From: Sitta carolinensis
Taxonomy: Eukaryota; Chordata; Aves; Passeriformes; Sittidae
Reading direction: 5' to 3'
NCBI GenBank assembly: GCA_032173965.1
Contig: JAVUNC010000005.1
Span: 1,488,001-1,552,000 of the forward strand
Length of the DNA: 64,000 nt
A model generated the notes under the pieces. It was not told the DNA's origin and made no database searches. It saw only the letters and a program-made list of their open reading frames with translations. Positions 23,676-34,600 of this stretch are shown piece by piece; position 1 is the first letter of the stretch; each line of letters opens with the position of its first letter. The translations under genes were made by a program, and so were the position numbers.

Positions 23676-23835
23676 TTGGGGTTTTTTGTTATGTTGTTTT
23701 GTATTTTTTTTTTTTGTGTGTGTGGTATGGTTTGGGGTTTTTTTTTTTTTGTTTTTTTTTTTTTTGATGTTTGTGTGTGGGGATTTTTTGTTAGGTTTTT
23801 GGGGATTTTTTAAAATTTTGTTTTGGTTTTACTTT
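23676..23835. repeat. T/G-rich low-complexity tract
   Basis: About 160 bp made almost entirely of T and G on the plus strand (long T-runs, short GTGTGT and GGGG words, almost no A or C). Open frames through it (F/V/W-rich) are artefacts. Confidence 0.9.
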
Positions 23836-24044
23836 TGGGAGATTTTGTTAGTTACAGTGTATAAAAACAAGACTGTGACTTTGTCCATTTGTCGGTCTGG
23901 GCTTTTCTCTTTTATCCTGGAATATCTTGCATTATTCTAGGACCTCTGTTTCAGTGCTACAAACTAGAAAAACTGAAAATATTGCATTTCTGTTCCCTGT
24001 AATCTTCTAAGAATTTCTAGGACTTCCATCAGGATTTTCATCCC

Positions 24045-24092
24045 CATCAGAAGATCTTTCCAACCCAACCCATTCTGTGATTCTTTGATATT
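24045..24092 (+). repeat. CR1: CR1 LINE 3' tail remnant
   Basis: Only the tail is left: 'gaagatctttccaacccaac' then 'ccattctgtgattctttgat', i.e. the type 1 end with two octamer-like repeats. About 48 bp. Confidence 0.82.
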
Positions 24093-24205
24093 TTCTCTCC
24101 ATGGTGGGGACACTGTCACAGGGATGAGAAGCAGAGTGTGTTTGTCTGCAGATATGGTAGGAAATGCTGCATGAAGGTGTTGCTCCCCTTATTCTGCAGA
24201 TGAAA

Positions 24206-24229
24206 CCTTTTTTTTTTTTTTTTTTTTTG
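24206..24229. repeat. Poly-T run
   Basis: A run of about 22 T following 'gatgaaacc'. Simple repeat. Confidence 0.95.
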
Positions 24230-24435
24230 TGATTGGAGAGGAGCAGCTGCTCTGTCCCAACAAAGCAGAGCTTCTCTGGTGCTTCAGGAAGTTGTTCCAC
24301 AAATACCCCTGGCTCCCTTGTGAACAGGACCTGTGTAAACTTCGTGACCTGTGAGCTTGAAGCTGACCAGAATTTAGCAGGCAAAAAGAGTCAGGAGTGC
24401 TTCTCCCAGCCTGGGACAAATACCCCATATCCAAC

Positions 24436-24633
24436 ACAGAATCGTGGTGGTGTTCAGGCTGGAAAAATCTTTAAGAATCATGGAATAAAATCACAGAATT
24501 GTTTAGGTTGGAGAAGCCCTTTAAGATCAAATCCAGCCTTTCCCCAGCCAAGGTCTCCACTGGCCCATGCCCCCAAGTGCCACATCCACAGAGCCTTTAA
24601 ATCCCTCCAGGAATGATGTCCCTGACTATGGGA
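24436..24633 (-). repeat. CR1: Two abutting CR1 3' ends, minus strand
   Basis: A short degraded tail ('cacagaatcgtggtggtgtt', 'caggctggaaaaatctttaa') is followed at about 24474 by a second CR1 3' end ('aatcacagaattgtttaggt', 'tggagaagccctttaagatc', 'cccccaagtgccacatccac'). The second is type 3. Two insertions of different subfamilies at practically one point, same orientation. Confidence 0.85.
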
Positions 24634-24984
24634 ATGGGATAAGAGAGAGGACCTGATGCCTAACCCTTGGCTTCCACCAAAGAGATGAGGAATTCATACA
24701 AAGATTTGCATTGGGCTGGTTGTGGTGAGTTGCTGGGGATGATCTTCCACTCCTGCATGTTTAACTAATTTTCTGACCCCTTCCCCCTATCCTGACCCCT
24801 CCCAATCTCCTGCCATGGGCACTCAATCTGCACCTCTTCCATATTCTAGTGCGGGAGAGAACTGGAAGGGAGAAAAAAGGGCAGAAAAAGGAGCAAAAGA
24901 CCCACTTATGACACGGGAGATTAAATAATTAGCAAATGTGGCAGGAAAGACGATGAAAAACAAGTGCAATGATTCATGTTCTAT

Positions 24985-25320
24985 GTCTCCTACTGTACAG
25001 AACACTTTAAAGTGTCAGACAGCACGACAGTCACTCTTTAAAGCCAATTAAAGTTTTATAATAAATAGAAGCCTTTCATTTTTTTAATCTCTCTCTCTCT
25101 CCCTGTGAGATGGTGATGGAGTTCGCTGGAGAGAGCTGGATGTGATGCATTTGCCAGAAATCCACAACAAATGGGTACAGAGACCTGCTTTTCAAAAGCC
25201 TCTTTTATGCCAATTATTTACCTTCCTTAAATTCAGCTCTGGAGGGGAAAGTAGCCGTAATAATATCGCCTTTTCTCATTGTGCTTTTCATTCGAGGAGA
25301 TTACAGCCGATGACCTGGAG
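24985..25320. other. Candidate conserved non-coding block
   Basis: Unique sequence with 'aaagccaattaaagttttat', 'ttttatgccaattatttacc', 'gccgtaataatatcgccttt'. It combines retained CpG with AT-rich homeodomain-type words. A (TC)n stretch at 25087-25101 interrupts it. Enhancer-like by composition; untested. Confidence 0.3.
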
Positions 25321-25839
25321 AGGGCAGGGAGAGGGGCTCTCTTTTCAAGCTCGGGCAAGGTGATTTTCGGGAGCTCAGGGAACAGCAGAGCCATACGTGA
25401 GCTGGCAGCAGATTTTGGGACCCCCATGGGCAGGGCTTTCGTTTGGAGAAGGCAGGTTGCTCTGAGCTCTGCAGGTGGAGGTGGGTTTGGAGGTCAGGTG
25501 GGGGGTCCAATTAAGTGAAGCCAGGGTCATTTTGAGGGCCAGGAGAGCAAAGGATGCGAGAGAAGGAGCTGGAATTTATTTTCTTTGTGCACCAAGTCTC
25601 CAAGGGAGACTGGTGCTTGTTGACCTCTTGGACTGGTGATACTGGAAGATGCTGTAAATTGTGAGCAGCTCTGGTGAAGGCTGTTCAGAGGAGGGGACAT
25701 TGGGGACTCTGGTTTTGCAGCTCTTTTTCCTTCTCCTCTAAGAATCCTGGACTTGCACAGGATTAATTTCATCAAGTTCCTCCTCGGCTGCTCCTGCTGC
25801 ACAGCTCACTGTTTGTCTTTGTATTAATGGTACTCCTTA

Positions 25840-25890
25840 ACAACAAAAAAAAAAAAAAAACAAAACCCAAAAAACAAAAAACAAAAGAAA
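25840..25890. repeat. A-rich simple repeat
   Basis: Long A-run followed by interrupted A-runs (caaaaccc, caaaaaac). No retrotransposon body attached. Confidence 0.93.
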
Positions 25891-26039
25891 GGATTTCCCA
25901 CCACTCCAGACTGGGGGTAAGATCAAGTTCACAGCTCTGAATAAAGAGATCTTGCTTTCCCCAGGCCTGGGGAGAAGCTGTAGGTGATGCTCCTCTTTGA
26001 GCCCCCACAGCCTCTTCACCCTCCTCTTTCCCCATTTCC

Positions 26040-26180
26040 GACGGCACTTGTGTTTGTTTGCCTTTATCACACGCGTGCAAAAACACACCTCAAACCAAAT
26101 GAAATGCTAATCCAATTAACATTCAAAGAAAATGAAAGGACACTGAAATTGAAGGTCCCCCTCTCCATAGCCACCAGTCT
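26040..26180. other. Candidate conserved non-coding block
   Basis: 'cacacgcgtgcaaaaacaca', 'aatgaaatgctaatccaatt' and 'aacattcaaagaaaatgaaa' form a unique AT-rich run with an MluI-type ACGCGT and POU/homeodomain words (ATGCTAAT). Enhancer-like composition only. Confidence 0.28.
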
Positions 26181-26415
26181 CCCTTGGTTGCCACAGCTCT
26201 GTGAAGCTCCTCAGACTGGAGCCCGCGCCTCCCCGAGCGGCACCACTTTCATGTTTTGGAGTGGGCAGGTCTCGGATGCAGGGATACAGCTCCTTTGTTC
26301 CATATCTCCTCAGCTCTATTCGGGAGGGTGGTGAAATTATTCCGTAGCTTTGCTGCCAGAGGGGAGCTGGAGGAGCGGTGTTCCCGCTATTAGGCAAAGA
26401 TCCCTTTAATTGGAC

Positions 26416-26433
26416 AGAGTGAATATTCACTCT
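26416..26433. other. Perfect 18-bp palindrome
   Basis: agagtgaatattcactct is its own reverse complement, directly followed by 'ttaataacgccggcg'. Symmetry of this size suits a homodimeric DNA-binding protein. Confidence 0.6.
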
Positions 26434-26686
26434 TTAATAACGCCGGCGCTCTAATCCTTCGTTAGGTGGCTGCATCCCCCCTCCCGAATGGTTTTTAATG
26501 ACCCGTTGCCTACATCATTAATATCACAAGTGCTGACACTGGGAGGAAATGCAACAATCAAAGGGAAGACCCTCGGAGGTCCGGGAGCAGCAACATTTCC
26601 CATCTCCCCTTTGTTGTGGAAAACGTCGTGCACAACCCAACCGGCTTCAAGTTCTGGCCTCCCGCGGTTGGCAAGGGAAGGGTTAA

Positions 26687-26705
26687 CTCCTGCAAATTGC
26701 AGGAG
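26687..26705. other. Inverted repeat, 9-bp arms, 1-bp centre
   Basis: ctcctgcaa-a-ttgcaggag. The core TTGCA/TGCAA resembles C/EBP-type or POU-type half-sites. Lies 254 bp from the preceding palindrome. Confidence 0.55.
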
Positions 26706-27129
26706 CTCAATTAGTTCAATTAGGAGCTTGATGACTAAAGAAGATCGTTCTGAACACCGTCTAGGACCCGCGGGCTCTGCCTGCAGGCTCCCAGCACTCC
26801 CACTCTGCCCCGTTCCCTGGGGCTTGCAGCTTTTGAGGGCGGCCTCTCTTCCAGAGGGAAGGTGGGATTCCCACCATCCCTACTCCATCCATACTCCATC
26901 AGCTCTCTGTAGGAATCCACACCATTACTCCAGCATATTCTTAAAGGCAGAGTCTGGTCCAGAGAGTCCCAACTGGGGATATTCCATAAATCAGAAGAAA
27001 AATGGTAAAATCCTTTTTTTTTTTTTCCTTCATTTTTTTTTTTCAGTGTTCTTTTGAGTGCCTTCCCAGCAGTGCATGAGCAATAAGCACCAGTCACATC
27101 CATCCATCCCCAACTGTAATTTTTTTTTT

Positions 27130-27330
27130 CCTGTGTGACAGCACTTGCCTTTTGATAATCTCAGAAGGAGACGAGGGGGTATTAACATAACAAATCTGTG
27201 GCTGTCTAGAGAGTTCCTTGTTGCTGGCACGTCACAGGATGTGTACATTGAGTGCTGCTCAGTTCTCATTGTTCTAAATCCACCCTATGTATTAAGACCT
27301 AATGAATTACTACCTGACAAATTAAGCAGC
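27130..27330. other. Candidate conserved non-coding block
   Basis: Unique sequence: 'gacagcacttgccttttgat', 'gtattaacataacaaatctg', 'tattaagacctaatgaatta', 'ctacctgacaaattaagcag'. Dense homeodomain, SOX and E-box-like words and no repeat similarity; enhancer-like. Confidence 0.33.
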
Positions 27331-27555
27331 TGCTGCAAGGAGCCTGTGTTGGCAGTGTCCTTCTCTCCCTCCTCCTGTGGCATTTGGATTTTACAGCTTT
27401 TATCCTCATGCTGTCAGTCTTGGGAAACACTTTGGTGACTCTGCATGGTGGTGAGTGCAGTGGATGCTCTGCAGAGCCACAGAATTAAATGTACACATCG
27501 TGGCATTGGGAGCTGGATGTGGCCACTATGATCCTTTAAAATGGGAGGCTTTGTT

Positions 27556-27615
27556 CATAGAATCATAAAATATCTCAAGTTGGAAGGGATCAGAGTCCAA
27601 TTCCTAGTGAACAAC
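27556..27615 (-). repeat. CR1: CR1 LINE tail remnant, type 2
   Basis: 'catagaatcataaaatatct', 'caagttggaagggatcagag', 'tccaattcctagtgaac'. About 60 bp; the rest is truncated or too diverged to follow. Confidence 0.85.
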
Positions 27616-28694
27616 CAAATCTGGGAAAGGGCACAGGGAAGGACTCTGGTCTATCCCACGCTGCTGCACCCAGGAGAGAAAAGCTGCTCTCCCTGCAGTG
27701 GGGGAACAGCCCAGCAGTGCTTTTGACAGCTGTGGAGAGGGAGAAGTGACTCATCTCTCCGGGTTACATTAGATGAGAGAAAAGTGTTTGTCTAAGCTAG
27801 AATTTAATGAGAAAATAGGGGTTAATAACCTCCAAGTCCTGGCTGTTCTGGGAATATTAGCTTCAGTTTTCCTGTCCTTTTCCATCTAATTCATGCTGGG
27901 GTGGGTACAGCTCTCAGAGATGCCCCAGCTGTGATCTCTCCCTGGTGCAGCACCCGGTTGGGCTCAGAGCTCTCGTCTTCTTCCATCAAGGCACAAGATG
28001 CTGCTCTGGGGAAAAAAAAAAATTATCTTTACTTCCAAGTTTTCTTTCACTTTCTAAAGTGCTAAATGCTTGACTTCCCAGTCTCCTCGCACTGCAGACA
28101 GTGTCTGTGCAGCTTTTATTACCTGGGCTGCTCTGGCAGAGGAAGTTCTGTGCTGTGGGTGAACCACTGGTCTCTCCGGAGCGTCTCGAGCGGCCGCACG
28201 TCTCTCCATTCATCCTCATCCCGGCTGCCTCCTCGAGCTGCTGCAGGAAGAGAGGCAGACTCCTCTTGCAAACCACAGGAAGAGGTTTTCTCCTCCGCCC
28301 CATCAGTCCTTCCATGGCTGGCACCACCACAGTGCGTGTCAGCTCAACCTTTTTTGTGGTGCAGCATCCCGGAGAGGATGCCGTGTGGAGACAGCCTGTC
28401 TCAGCCTGGCGGGATGGGAGGGCTCAGAGGTGGTGAGATGTTGACACCTGCTCGTCTTTCCATGCCTGGTTGCCCCAACCTCTTGATTAGATCAGCATCT
28501 GCTTGCAGCAGCTTCTCTGCTCTGCTCTCTCTTACTGTGGTGTGCACTGAGAGGCGTGGACTGGAAAGGGTGAGGAAGGTGGGATGTTGGAATTTAGGCT
28601 AGTGAGGTCTAATCCTGATGCTGGAATGATTTATAATGACACCAGTCTCCTCCCACAGACCCTCTAGTCTCAAAGGAGTTCCTCATATGAATAC
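27616..28694. other. Unique non-coding sequence with a CpG spot
   Basis: No gene supported. The 178-codon open frame at 28066-28602 has no domain. A CpG-dense spot lies at 28175-28245 (listed separately). A-run at 28011-28021. Confidence 0.42.
28170..28245. other. Short CpG-dense spot
   Basis: Within about 75 bp are eight CpGs in a CpG-poor setting ('ctctccggagcgtctcgagc', 'ggccgcacgtctctcc', 'cccggctgcctcctcgagct'). Too small for a CpG island; may be an unmethylated regulatory core. Confidence 0.35.
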
Positions 28695-28826
28695 ATTCAT
28701 TGCCAGGTGGGATGGGGCTTGGAGCAACCTGGTCTGGTGGGAAGTGTCCCTGCCTGTGGCAGGGGGGTGGAACTGGATGAGCTTTGAGATCCCTTTCAAC
28801 CCAAACCACTCTGATTCTGTGATTCC
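28695..28826 (+). repeat. CR1: CR1 LINE 3' end, type 1 tail
   Basis: 'gatggggcttggagcaacct', 'ggtctggtgggaagtgtccc', 'gtggaactggatgagctttg', 'ccctttcaacccaaaccact', ending 'ctgattctgtgattcc'. About 132 bp. Confidence 0.95.
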
Positions 28827-29583
28827 TTTTCCTGGAAGGTGTGAACCTCCAGGCCCCGGTTTTCTTTTGAGATGTAAAGTCAGGCACACCTCAGGTGGAA
28901 CATGCCCAGGTAGTGGGGCTGTGACACTGCCCAGGGACAGCCCCGTGCTCTTTTCCACTCCACAGCTGTTTCTGGCTGGGTGATCATCTGTTCTCAGAGT
29001 GTATGAACATCACATGGACACGTGGATTCACCACACACCTTATTGCAGAGCTCAGAATAACACCAGGGGCTTTGTCTGGGCAGAGTTCACTGCTGAGCTG
29101 CTCTAAGAAGCAGCTCCCAGGGCAGAAACTGTTCAGATGTCTGCGTACAACTTTCACTCTCGGGGAACATCGAAGGCATGTTCCTCCCCACGCAGCGCTG
29201 GAGGGAGTTCTGCATTTTTCTGTGGCTCCTGGCAGCCTTCCCCACGCCAAAAGGCTCTGACTGTGCCTGCTTTGCAGGTGCCACACTCTGTCTGCAAGCA
29301 CAGACGTCCCACAGAGGGATCTTGTGTGGCCAAGGAGCCCAGCTGTCCCCAGGCAGTGTGACAGCTCCGTGTGTGACATCAGTCACAGCCACCCTGAGCT
29401 CATGGGGGGCTGGGGAGTGATGCAGACCAGCCTGGGAAACCTGTGAGCACCCTGGGGGCAAAATGGGCATCTGGGAGCCCTGCTGGCTTGGCACATGCAG
29501 GGTAGGAGCTGGGAATCCTGAGGAATGCTATTATGGCTTGCTGCAGTCTCACAGCTCTCTTTGTTCCCTTCCGTGCTTGGAGA
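28827..29583. other. Unique non-coding sequence
   Basis: GC-moderate unique sequence. Open frames up to 135 codons overlap on both strands without domains. Nothing recognised. Confidence 0.42.
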
Positions 29584-29778
29584 CATAGAGTAATTTGGGT
29601 TGATAGGGACCTTCCAAGGTGCAGCTCAACCCACAGCTTCCACTACACCAGCTTGTCCAGAGCCCTGTCCAGCTTCAACTTGAATTTTTGCAAGGATGAG
29701 GCATCTACCAAATCTCTGAGCAATTTGTGCCTCATCATGCCCACTGTAAAAATTTACTCCTTACATTTAATTTGAGGA
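29584..29778 (-). repeat. CR1: CR1 LINE fragment, diverged
   Basis: Minus-strand copy: 'catagagtaatttgggttga', 'tagggaccttccaaggtgca', 'ccactacaccagcttgtcca', 'gagccctgtccagcttcaac', 'ttgcaaggatgaggcatcta'. More diverged than most type 1 copies here, suggesting greater age. Confidence 0.9.
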
Positions 29779-30639
29779 GCTCCTGCCTGTGTGGCTGTGC
29801 CTGAATACTCCCTCCCTCCCCAGTGCTCAGGGACAACACCCCCAAAATCACTAAATCATTGTTCTGGTCCAGCTGGGACCCTGCTCCCCTAAAACCAGTG
29901 GTGGGGGCTCCTTGCTAAAGCTGTTGTGCCATTGGTGCCTCTCTGGCAATAAGATGAAAGAAGATGATGGAACCTCTAAGAGCATCTGGCAAAACTCCTG
30001 ATCCTTGGAAGGAGTTATTACAACTTTTTGTGATATGTCAAGTCTAATAAAAGCCCCAACCACATGAACTGGAACAGCTTTACCGGCCTGTTTCTTGATT
30101 TATTTCCTTGATCTGCTGCAGGCAAGTGTCTCTTTCCTGCATTTGCTGGCACTTTATTGGTATCACCTCTTTTGCCAGGCCATGTTCAATCATAACCATC
30201 AATGACAGCATTCAAAAAGCTTCTTACACTTAGTACAAACTAAACCCAGCTCCCCAATATCAATCTTCCCCTTCCCAATCTAAATTCTGTTCCCCAGCTA
30301 GCCCAGTTAAATCCACCTGATTATTTTTCTTCATCTCACCCCCTCTATCTACCATGCCCCATCTTCCTTCATTCCCACCATCTTTCCCTTTTCCCTTCAC
30401 TTCCCTTTGCACTCTGACCCCATAACCTGTGGCCATCCCTTCTCTGGTGCTGATCCCTCTTTGTCTCCATTCATTCCTGTCTTCCCTCCCTGCTCCATTC
30501 TCTCCCCAATCTGTTCAAAGCTCCTGTTGCAGACACTCTCTCAGCTCTGGAACAGCACATGACACTCCTGGCAGTCGTTCTGAGCTTGGCTGCTGTCCCC
30601 AAGTTGTCTAAGACTCTTCTGAGAATGATGAGAAGCTGC

Positions 30640-30725
30640 TGTGTGCCTTCAAAGTCACAGCTAATTGCATTAGCTCCAGATCATGTAACTCCTATAGATG
30701 ACAGCTGCCAAATTTAGGAGCAGTA
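30640..30725. other. Candidate regulatory element with TAAT palindrome
   Basis: Contains agctaat-tgc-attagct (30659-30675), a perfect 7-bp-arm inverted repeat holding two TAAT homeodomain cores around a TGC centre, followed by 'ccagatcatgtaactcctat'. Suits a paired homeodomain or POU site. Confidence 0.35.
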
Positions 30726-30866
30726 GAGAGGTCTTATAGAAGATGACGGGGATGGTGTGCTGGATTCAGCAGAAAGGAAATCCTGGGTGTTTTCAAAGGC
30801 ATTGGTGGTGGGTTCTGTGTTTTTCAAAATGGGTTATGCCCTCTTATTCTGCCTTTATGGGAATAT

Positions 30867-30906
30867 TATCTATATATTATCTATATTATCTATATATTTT
30901 CTATTT
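30867..30906. repeat. Short imperfect (ATCTAT)n repeat
   Basis: tatctatatattatctatat then tatctatatattttctattt; imperfect AT-rich simple repeat. Confidence 0.85.
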
Positions 30907-32100
30907 ATCAGCCCATTCTTAAGCCCAGCATTGCCCACCATCCCCACTGAAAATTCAGGGTATGGAGGAATATAATCTAAATGGGGCAAATCCTCACCTC
31001 CCTCATCTCCTTGTGTCTGTTCTCCTTGTTTTCCTGGTGGTCTTGAAAGCAAATTGCAGTTTCCAAAACATCTCAAACCCCAAAGCACTTGCACCAGAGG
31101 CATCTTGGCTTTGAGGTCTCTGTGCTTTTATATCCCTGCATTTGCAGAACTTAGGAGAAACAGGTTGAAATTCACCCACCTCCCCCAAAAGCTTGAGGTG
31201 GTTTGGACTGATATTTCCTTCTCCCACAACACTGAAGCCATAGCTGGGAGTTTTCTCTCTGCAGTCAGTCTCTGCTGTGTTTTCCTCCTCGTGGAGGATA
31301 TTAACAACATCTGAACTTGAGAACTCAACTTTCTCCGGGGAGGTCACACAGAAAAGTTCACAGAAGGTGGCATCCTTTTTCTCTAAGATCATTGATGATT
31401 CCTCTGTCTGGAGCAGTCCTCTCAACGTGAGAGCAGAGCAAGCATCCACAATGCAACAGGAGATCTAAACCCAGTTCTTCTAGCAGTGCTGAAATAAAGG
31501 CTGTGATCACCCAGTCCCTGTAGCTGGAGGGCAAAAATGTCACAGCCAGAGTGATCCAGGGTGAGGCAGAAATTCATCTGCTGAGATCTCACACAGCTCT
31601 GATCCTGTTTCTCTCAGGATCAGATACGAACTCACACCCCAGTATCACAAAATCCTGTGCTCTAATTTGGCCTCAAAAAAGACATTTATATTAAGAGACA
31701 AGATTAAATATAGCTCTTGGGCAGCTGATTGCATGGCTTCTATCCCTCCCTGCACTTGTGTTGCTTCCTTTGGTGCAGCCCACAAGAGATCTCATAGCAA
31801 GGTTAGCTCCAGCTCCACGGGAAGACCAAGGAGAACTCTTAATTCTTGTCCAGTTCCAGGTCACCTGAGGTCTTGAGTCCTGCAGAGCAGGATGACTGGT
31901 GTGAAGGGATGAGCTGCTTGATGTTTGCAGCTCATTTCTGTCTGTTCTGTCTGGACACTCTCACAAAGTGTGATTTTTTAGCACTCTTACAGATGATTTT
32001 TTTTCAGGTACCACAGTTTATGTTCATTTTTGCAATGAAACTTGACTCTGAAAAGTCAGTTTATCTGGTCAGACTGTGAAATTATAATATGGGGACTACA

Positions 32101-34600
32101 CCTTCAATCCAAAGAACTTGAAATTCATTAAAGATCATGTAGAGCAGTTGCATCTGCTGCATGGCTGCATCTGCAACCCAGGCAGATTAGGATTGAGATA
32201 TTTGAAGCCACCTAACAGATTTAAGAGAAATGGGAAAAAAACCAAAAAAACCCAACCCATAAGTAAACCCTTCCTGCTAGTTTGAAGGAAAATTATTGTA
32301 AATCCCCTAATCGGCTCTGAGATGAACCTCTCAGCAACATGCTCAGGGTCAGATGGGGAGCCTGCCATCAGGGTGGTGCTAACCCAGATCTGTGGGGCTC
32401 CAACCATGAGGCATCCTCGATTCACCTGCCTTATGGAACAGGCAATCCCTCAGAGCAGGCTTTTCCCAGGGAGGAGGGATCGTAACCACCCTCCTCGCAG
32501 CACTCTGCAGAGCCATGGAAATCATCAGCCACTGTGACCCAGCTGAGAATAATTAAAAAAAATAAATTAAAACCCCCACAAACGACATCTTAAGGAAATT
32601 TTTGCTTAGCTTTCCAAGGGGTAGGTGAGAAGAAGGGCAGCGACTGTCCTGCCTCACTGGAGTGTTGGATCTGGTGAATATTACTCTGATGCTTCCCACG
32701 TTTTCCAGGTTTTTTCCAGCCAGACGGCTCAAGGCCATGTTAATCTCCCTTCCATGCATAAGCCTTTCCCAAATCCCCGTGCTCCCCATCCCCCCGTGGT
32801 GAGTGATCCTCCTTGTTAGGGAAGGAGGAACCGAGGTGCAGATCTGGCAGGGCACAGATGGGAATATCCCCAATTTCCCTGCAGAACTCTCCCACCAATA
32901 ATCGTGGGCAGAGGATAAATTACTGATTTCTTTTATGCAGAGAGGACCAGAGATAAAAATAACCTGCTTGATACAGTTGTGGAGAGAGAGCTGAGGCTCT
33001 GGGCTGTGTTTCCATTCAGGGCAGGGCACAGGGATGCTCGGAGGGAAACATTCCAAAGGTGACTCCCAGTTCTCCCCGTGACAAATGGCTGCAAACTCAT
33101 CCAGCAGATTCTTCCTGGCCTGGAGCAGGCTGAGGGATGTCAGCAGTGCTTGGGGGTGATGCGAGGGCATTCTGTGCCAGAGGTTTTTCAGTCAGTGCCC
33201 ACTATACTGTCACATGGACAGAGAGATGTTCACATCTCTGTCAGGCACTGGGAGGTCATGCACAGGAGGTTGCCACGGCCTCTCAGGGTGTGGGGAAGGT
33301 CACTCAGTGTAGTTTGCTCAGCATTAATTCTCCAGTGTGTTTGCTGTATCCCCATTTCTCAAGGGTGCTCATGGGTGCCTGGGAAATGCCACAATATCCT
33401 TCAGTATGGACTGAATCCTCCCAGGCTGGCACTGCCAGGTGAACTGCAGCAGGAGAACGGGAAATATGGTTTATAAGAGAGGGATTTTTAACACAGATTT
33501 AAGATTTCTGCCATGTTGGGCAAAATCTCAGAGGGTTCATTAAGTGTTCAAGACTCAGTTCTTCTCTGGTGACACGTGAACCTTTGGAATATTTAGTGGT
33601 GAACCCAATGTGCCCAGTTTGCCTCTGAGATTTTCAGGTTTGCCACTGAGCCAGATTTCACATCCGAAAAGTCTTTCTCATGTGAGCTCAGATGGCTCAA
33701 CTTCTGGCTGAGATGGAGCTGTGAAGAAACTGTGAAAGGAAAAGCAAGGGAGTAGATAGGTTTGGAAACAGTCTCGTGAAGCAGAGGTAGCGTTGAGGGA
33801 AAGAGGGAAAGCCCTGTTTCCTTTTCAGGTCAGCTCTGATTTTCCTTGTCATTGTCTGGGAAGCCCCTGGAAAGACATCCCTGTCTTGGGCTGATGGCAC
33901 TTGCTGATGTCTCGTGTCTTCCAGTGCCATCTGGACCACGTTTAGCTCAACATCCCAGGGGGCTACGGCGGGCTGGAGCTTGGTTGGGCAAAGCTTCAGA
34001 GAAATCACATCTTGGTCTGTGATGAGCTGTGCTCAGAGAGGAAATCCCACAGCTGGCCAAACCCTGGCACCTTCAGAGAGGGCCACAGCCATGTCGTGTG
34101 GGCAAGCTGGCAGAGCTGGCCTTGGAGCTGCCCAGCCAACCTCTCCAGGCATGCGGAACATCCCAGAGGAGCGGGGATATTTGAGCAGGGATAGACCACA
34201 CGAATCTGAAAGCTGATGGGTGGGAGGGATGAGGCCTGGGATCAGGAATGGGCTGGGATTATGTGTCTTCTGTTGTGAGCTGGACTCAGATTTAGAACGT
34301 GAACTTTGGAGAAGTCATAAGCAAAATGTGGAGCCTTGCCTAAGCTCAAAGGCTGCCCCTGCTCTCTGTAGGAAGCTGAATCCAGGTTGGAGTACATCCA
34401 ACATTTACCTGGCAGCTCTGAAGTCCAGGATTGACTCGTTTATTAATTCAAGACTACAATGAAAGGTACAATACAGATACAAACTTATGCTTCCCTTCTC
34501 CAATTCCTCAGTTTAAAGAAGACCCAAGTTTTGGAGAGGCAACAGGACCCAAATTTTACCATTCACCCTTTGTCCTTTCTTTGAATCTTTGCTTCTTTTT
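32101..34600. other. Unique non-coding sequence
   Basis: The 205-codon minus-strand open frame at 32553-33170 is the second-longest non-repeat frame in the window. It has no recognised domain and ends in a poly-A-derived region, so it is regarded as chance. No repeat or RNA gene recognised in the rest. Confidence 0.4.

Larger units (their letters stand above)
26390..26770. other. Candidate conserved block with two palindromes
   Basis: The most structured unique stretch of this sub-region. A perfect 18-bp palindrome lies at 26416-26433, an inverted repeat at 26687-26705, and a direct CAATTAG pair at about 26708-26723. It retains CpG ('ataacgccggcgctctaatc', 'ctcccgcggttggcaaggga') and carries 'catcattaatatcacaagtg'. 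High motif density plus CpG retention suggests purifying selection. No coding potential is evident. Confidence 0.38.
24634..27555. other. Unique region rich in candidate regulatory blocks
   Basis: No gene supported; the 189-codon open frame at 26488-27057 ends in a translated T-run and has no domain. Several AT-rich, non-repetitive blocks with palindromes are annotated separately. A-rich simple sequence lies at 25840-25890 and T-runs at 27016-27045 and 27120-27130. Confidence 0.42.
29779..32100. other. Unique non-coding sequence
   Basis: No gene supported. 29850-30115 contains an AATAAAAG word and could hide an old LTR, but nothing proves it. 30867-30906 is a short ATCTAT-type repeat. A homeodomain-like palindrome lies at 30659-30675 (listed separately). 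The open frame of 148 codons (31003-31449, minus) has no domain. Confidence 0.4.

Noticed and set aside
26488..27057. 189-codon plus-strand open frame
   Set aside because: Ends in a translated T-run, lies over palindromic AT-rich non-coding sequence, and has no recognised family.
28185..28197. CTCGAGCGGCCGC as cloning-vector linker contamination
   Set aside because: Flanking sequence on both sides is continuous genomic-type DNA with further CpGs; no vector sequence adjoins it.
29840..30115. Possible LTR (AATAAAAG near 30046)
   Set aside because: Only a polyadenylation-like word supports it; boundaries and a sister copy are missing.
32553..33170. 205-codon minus-strand open frame
   Set aside because: No domain, no start or splice context, length within the chance range for 64 kb; the terminal part derives from A-rich DNA.
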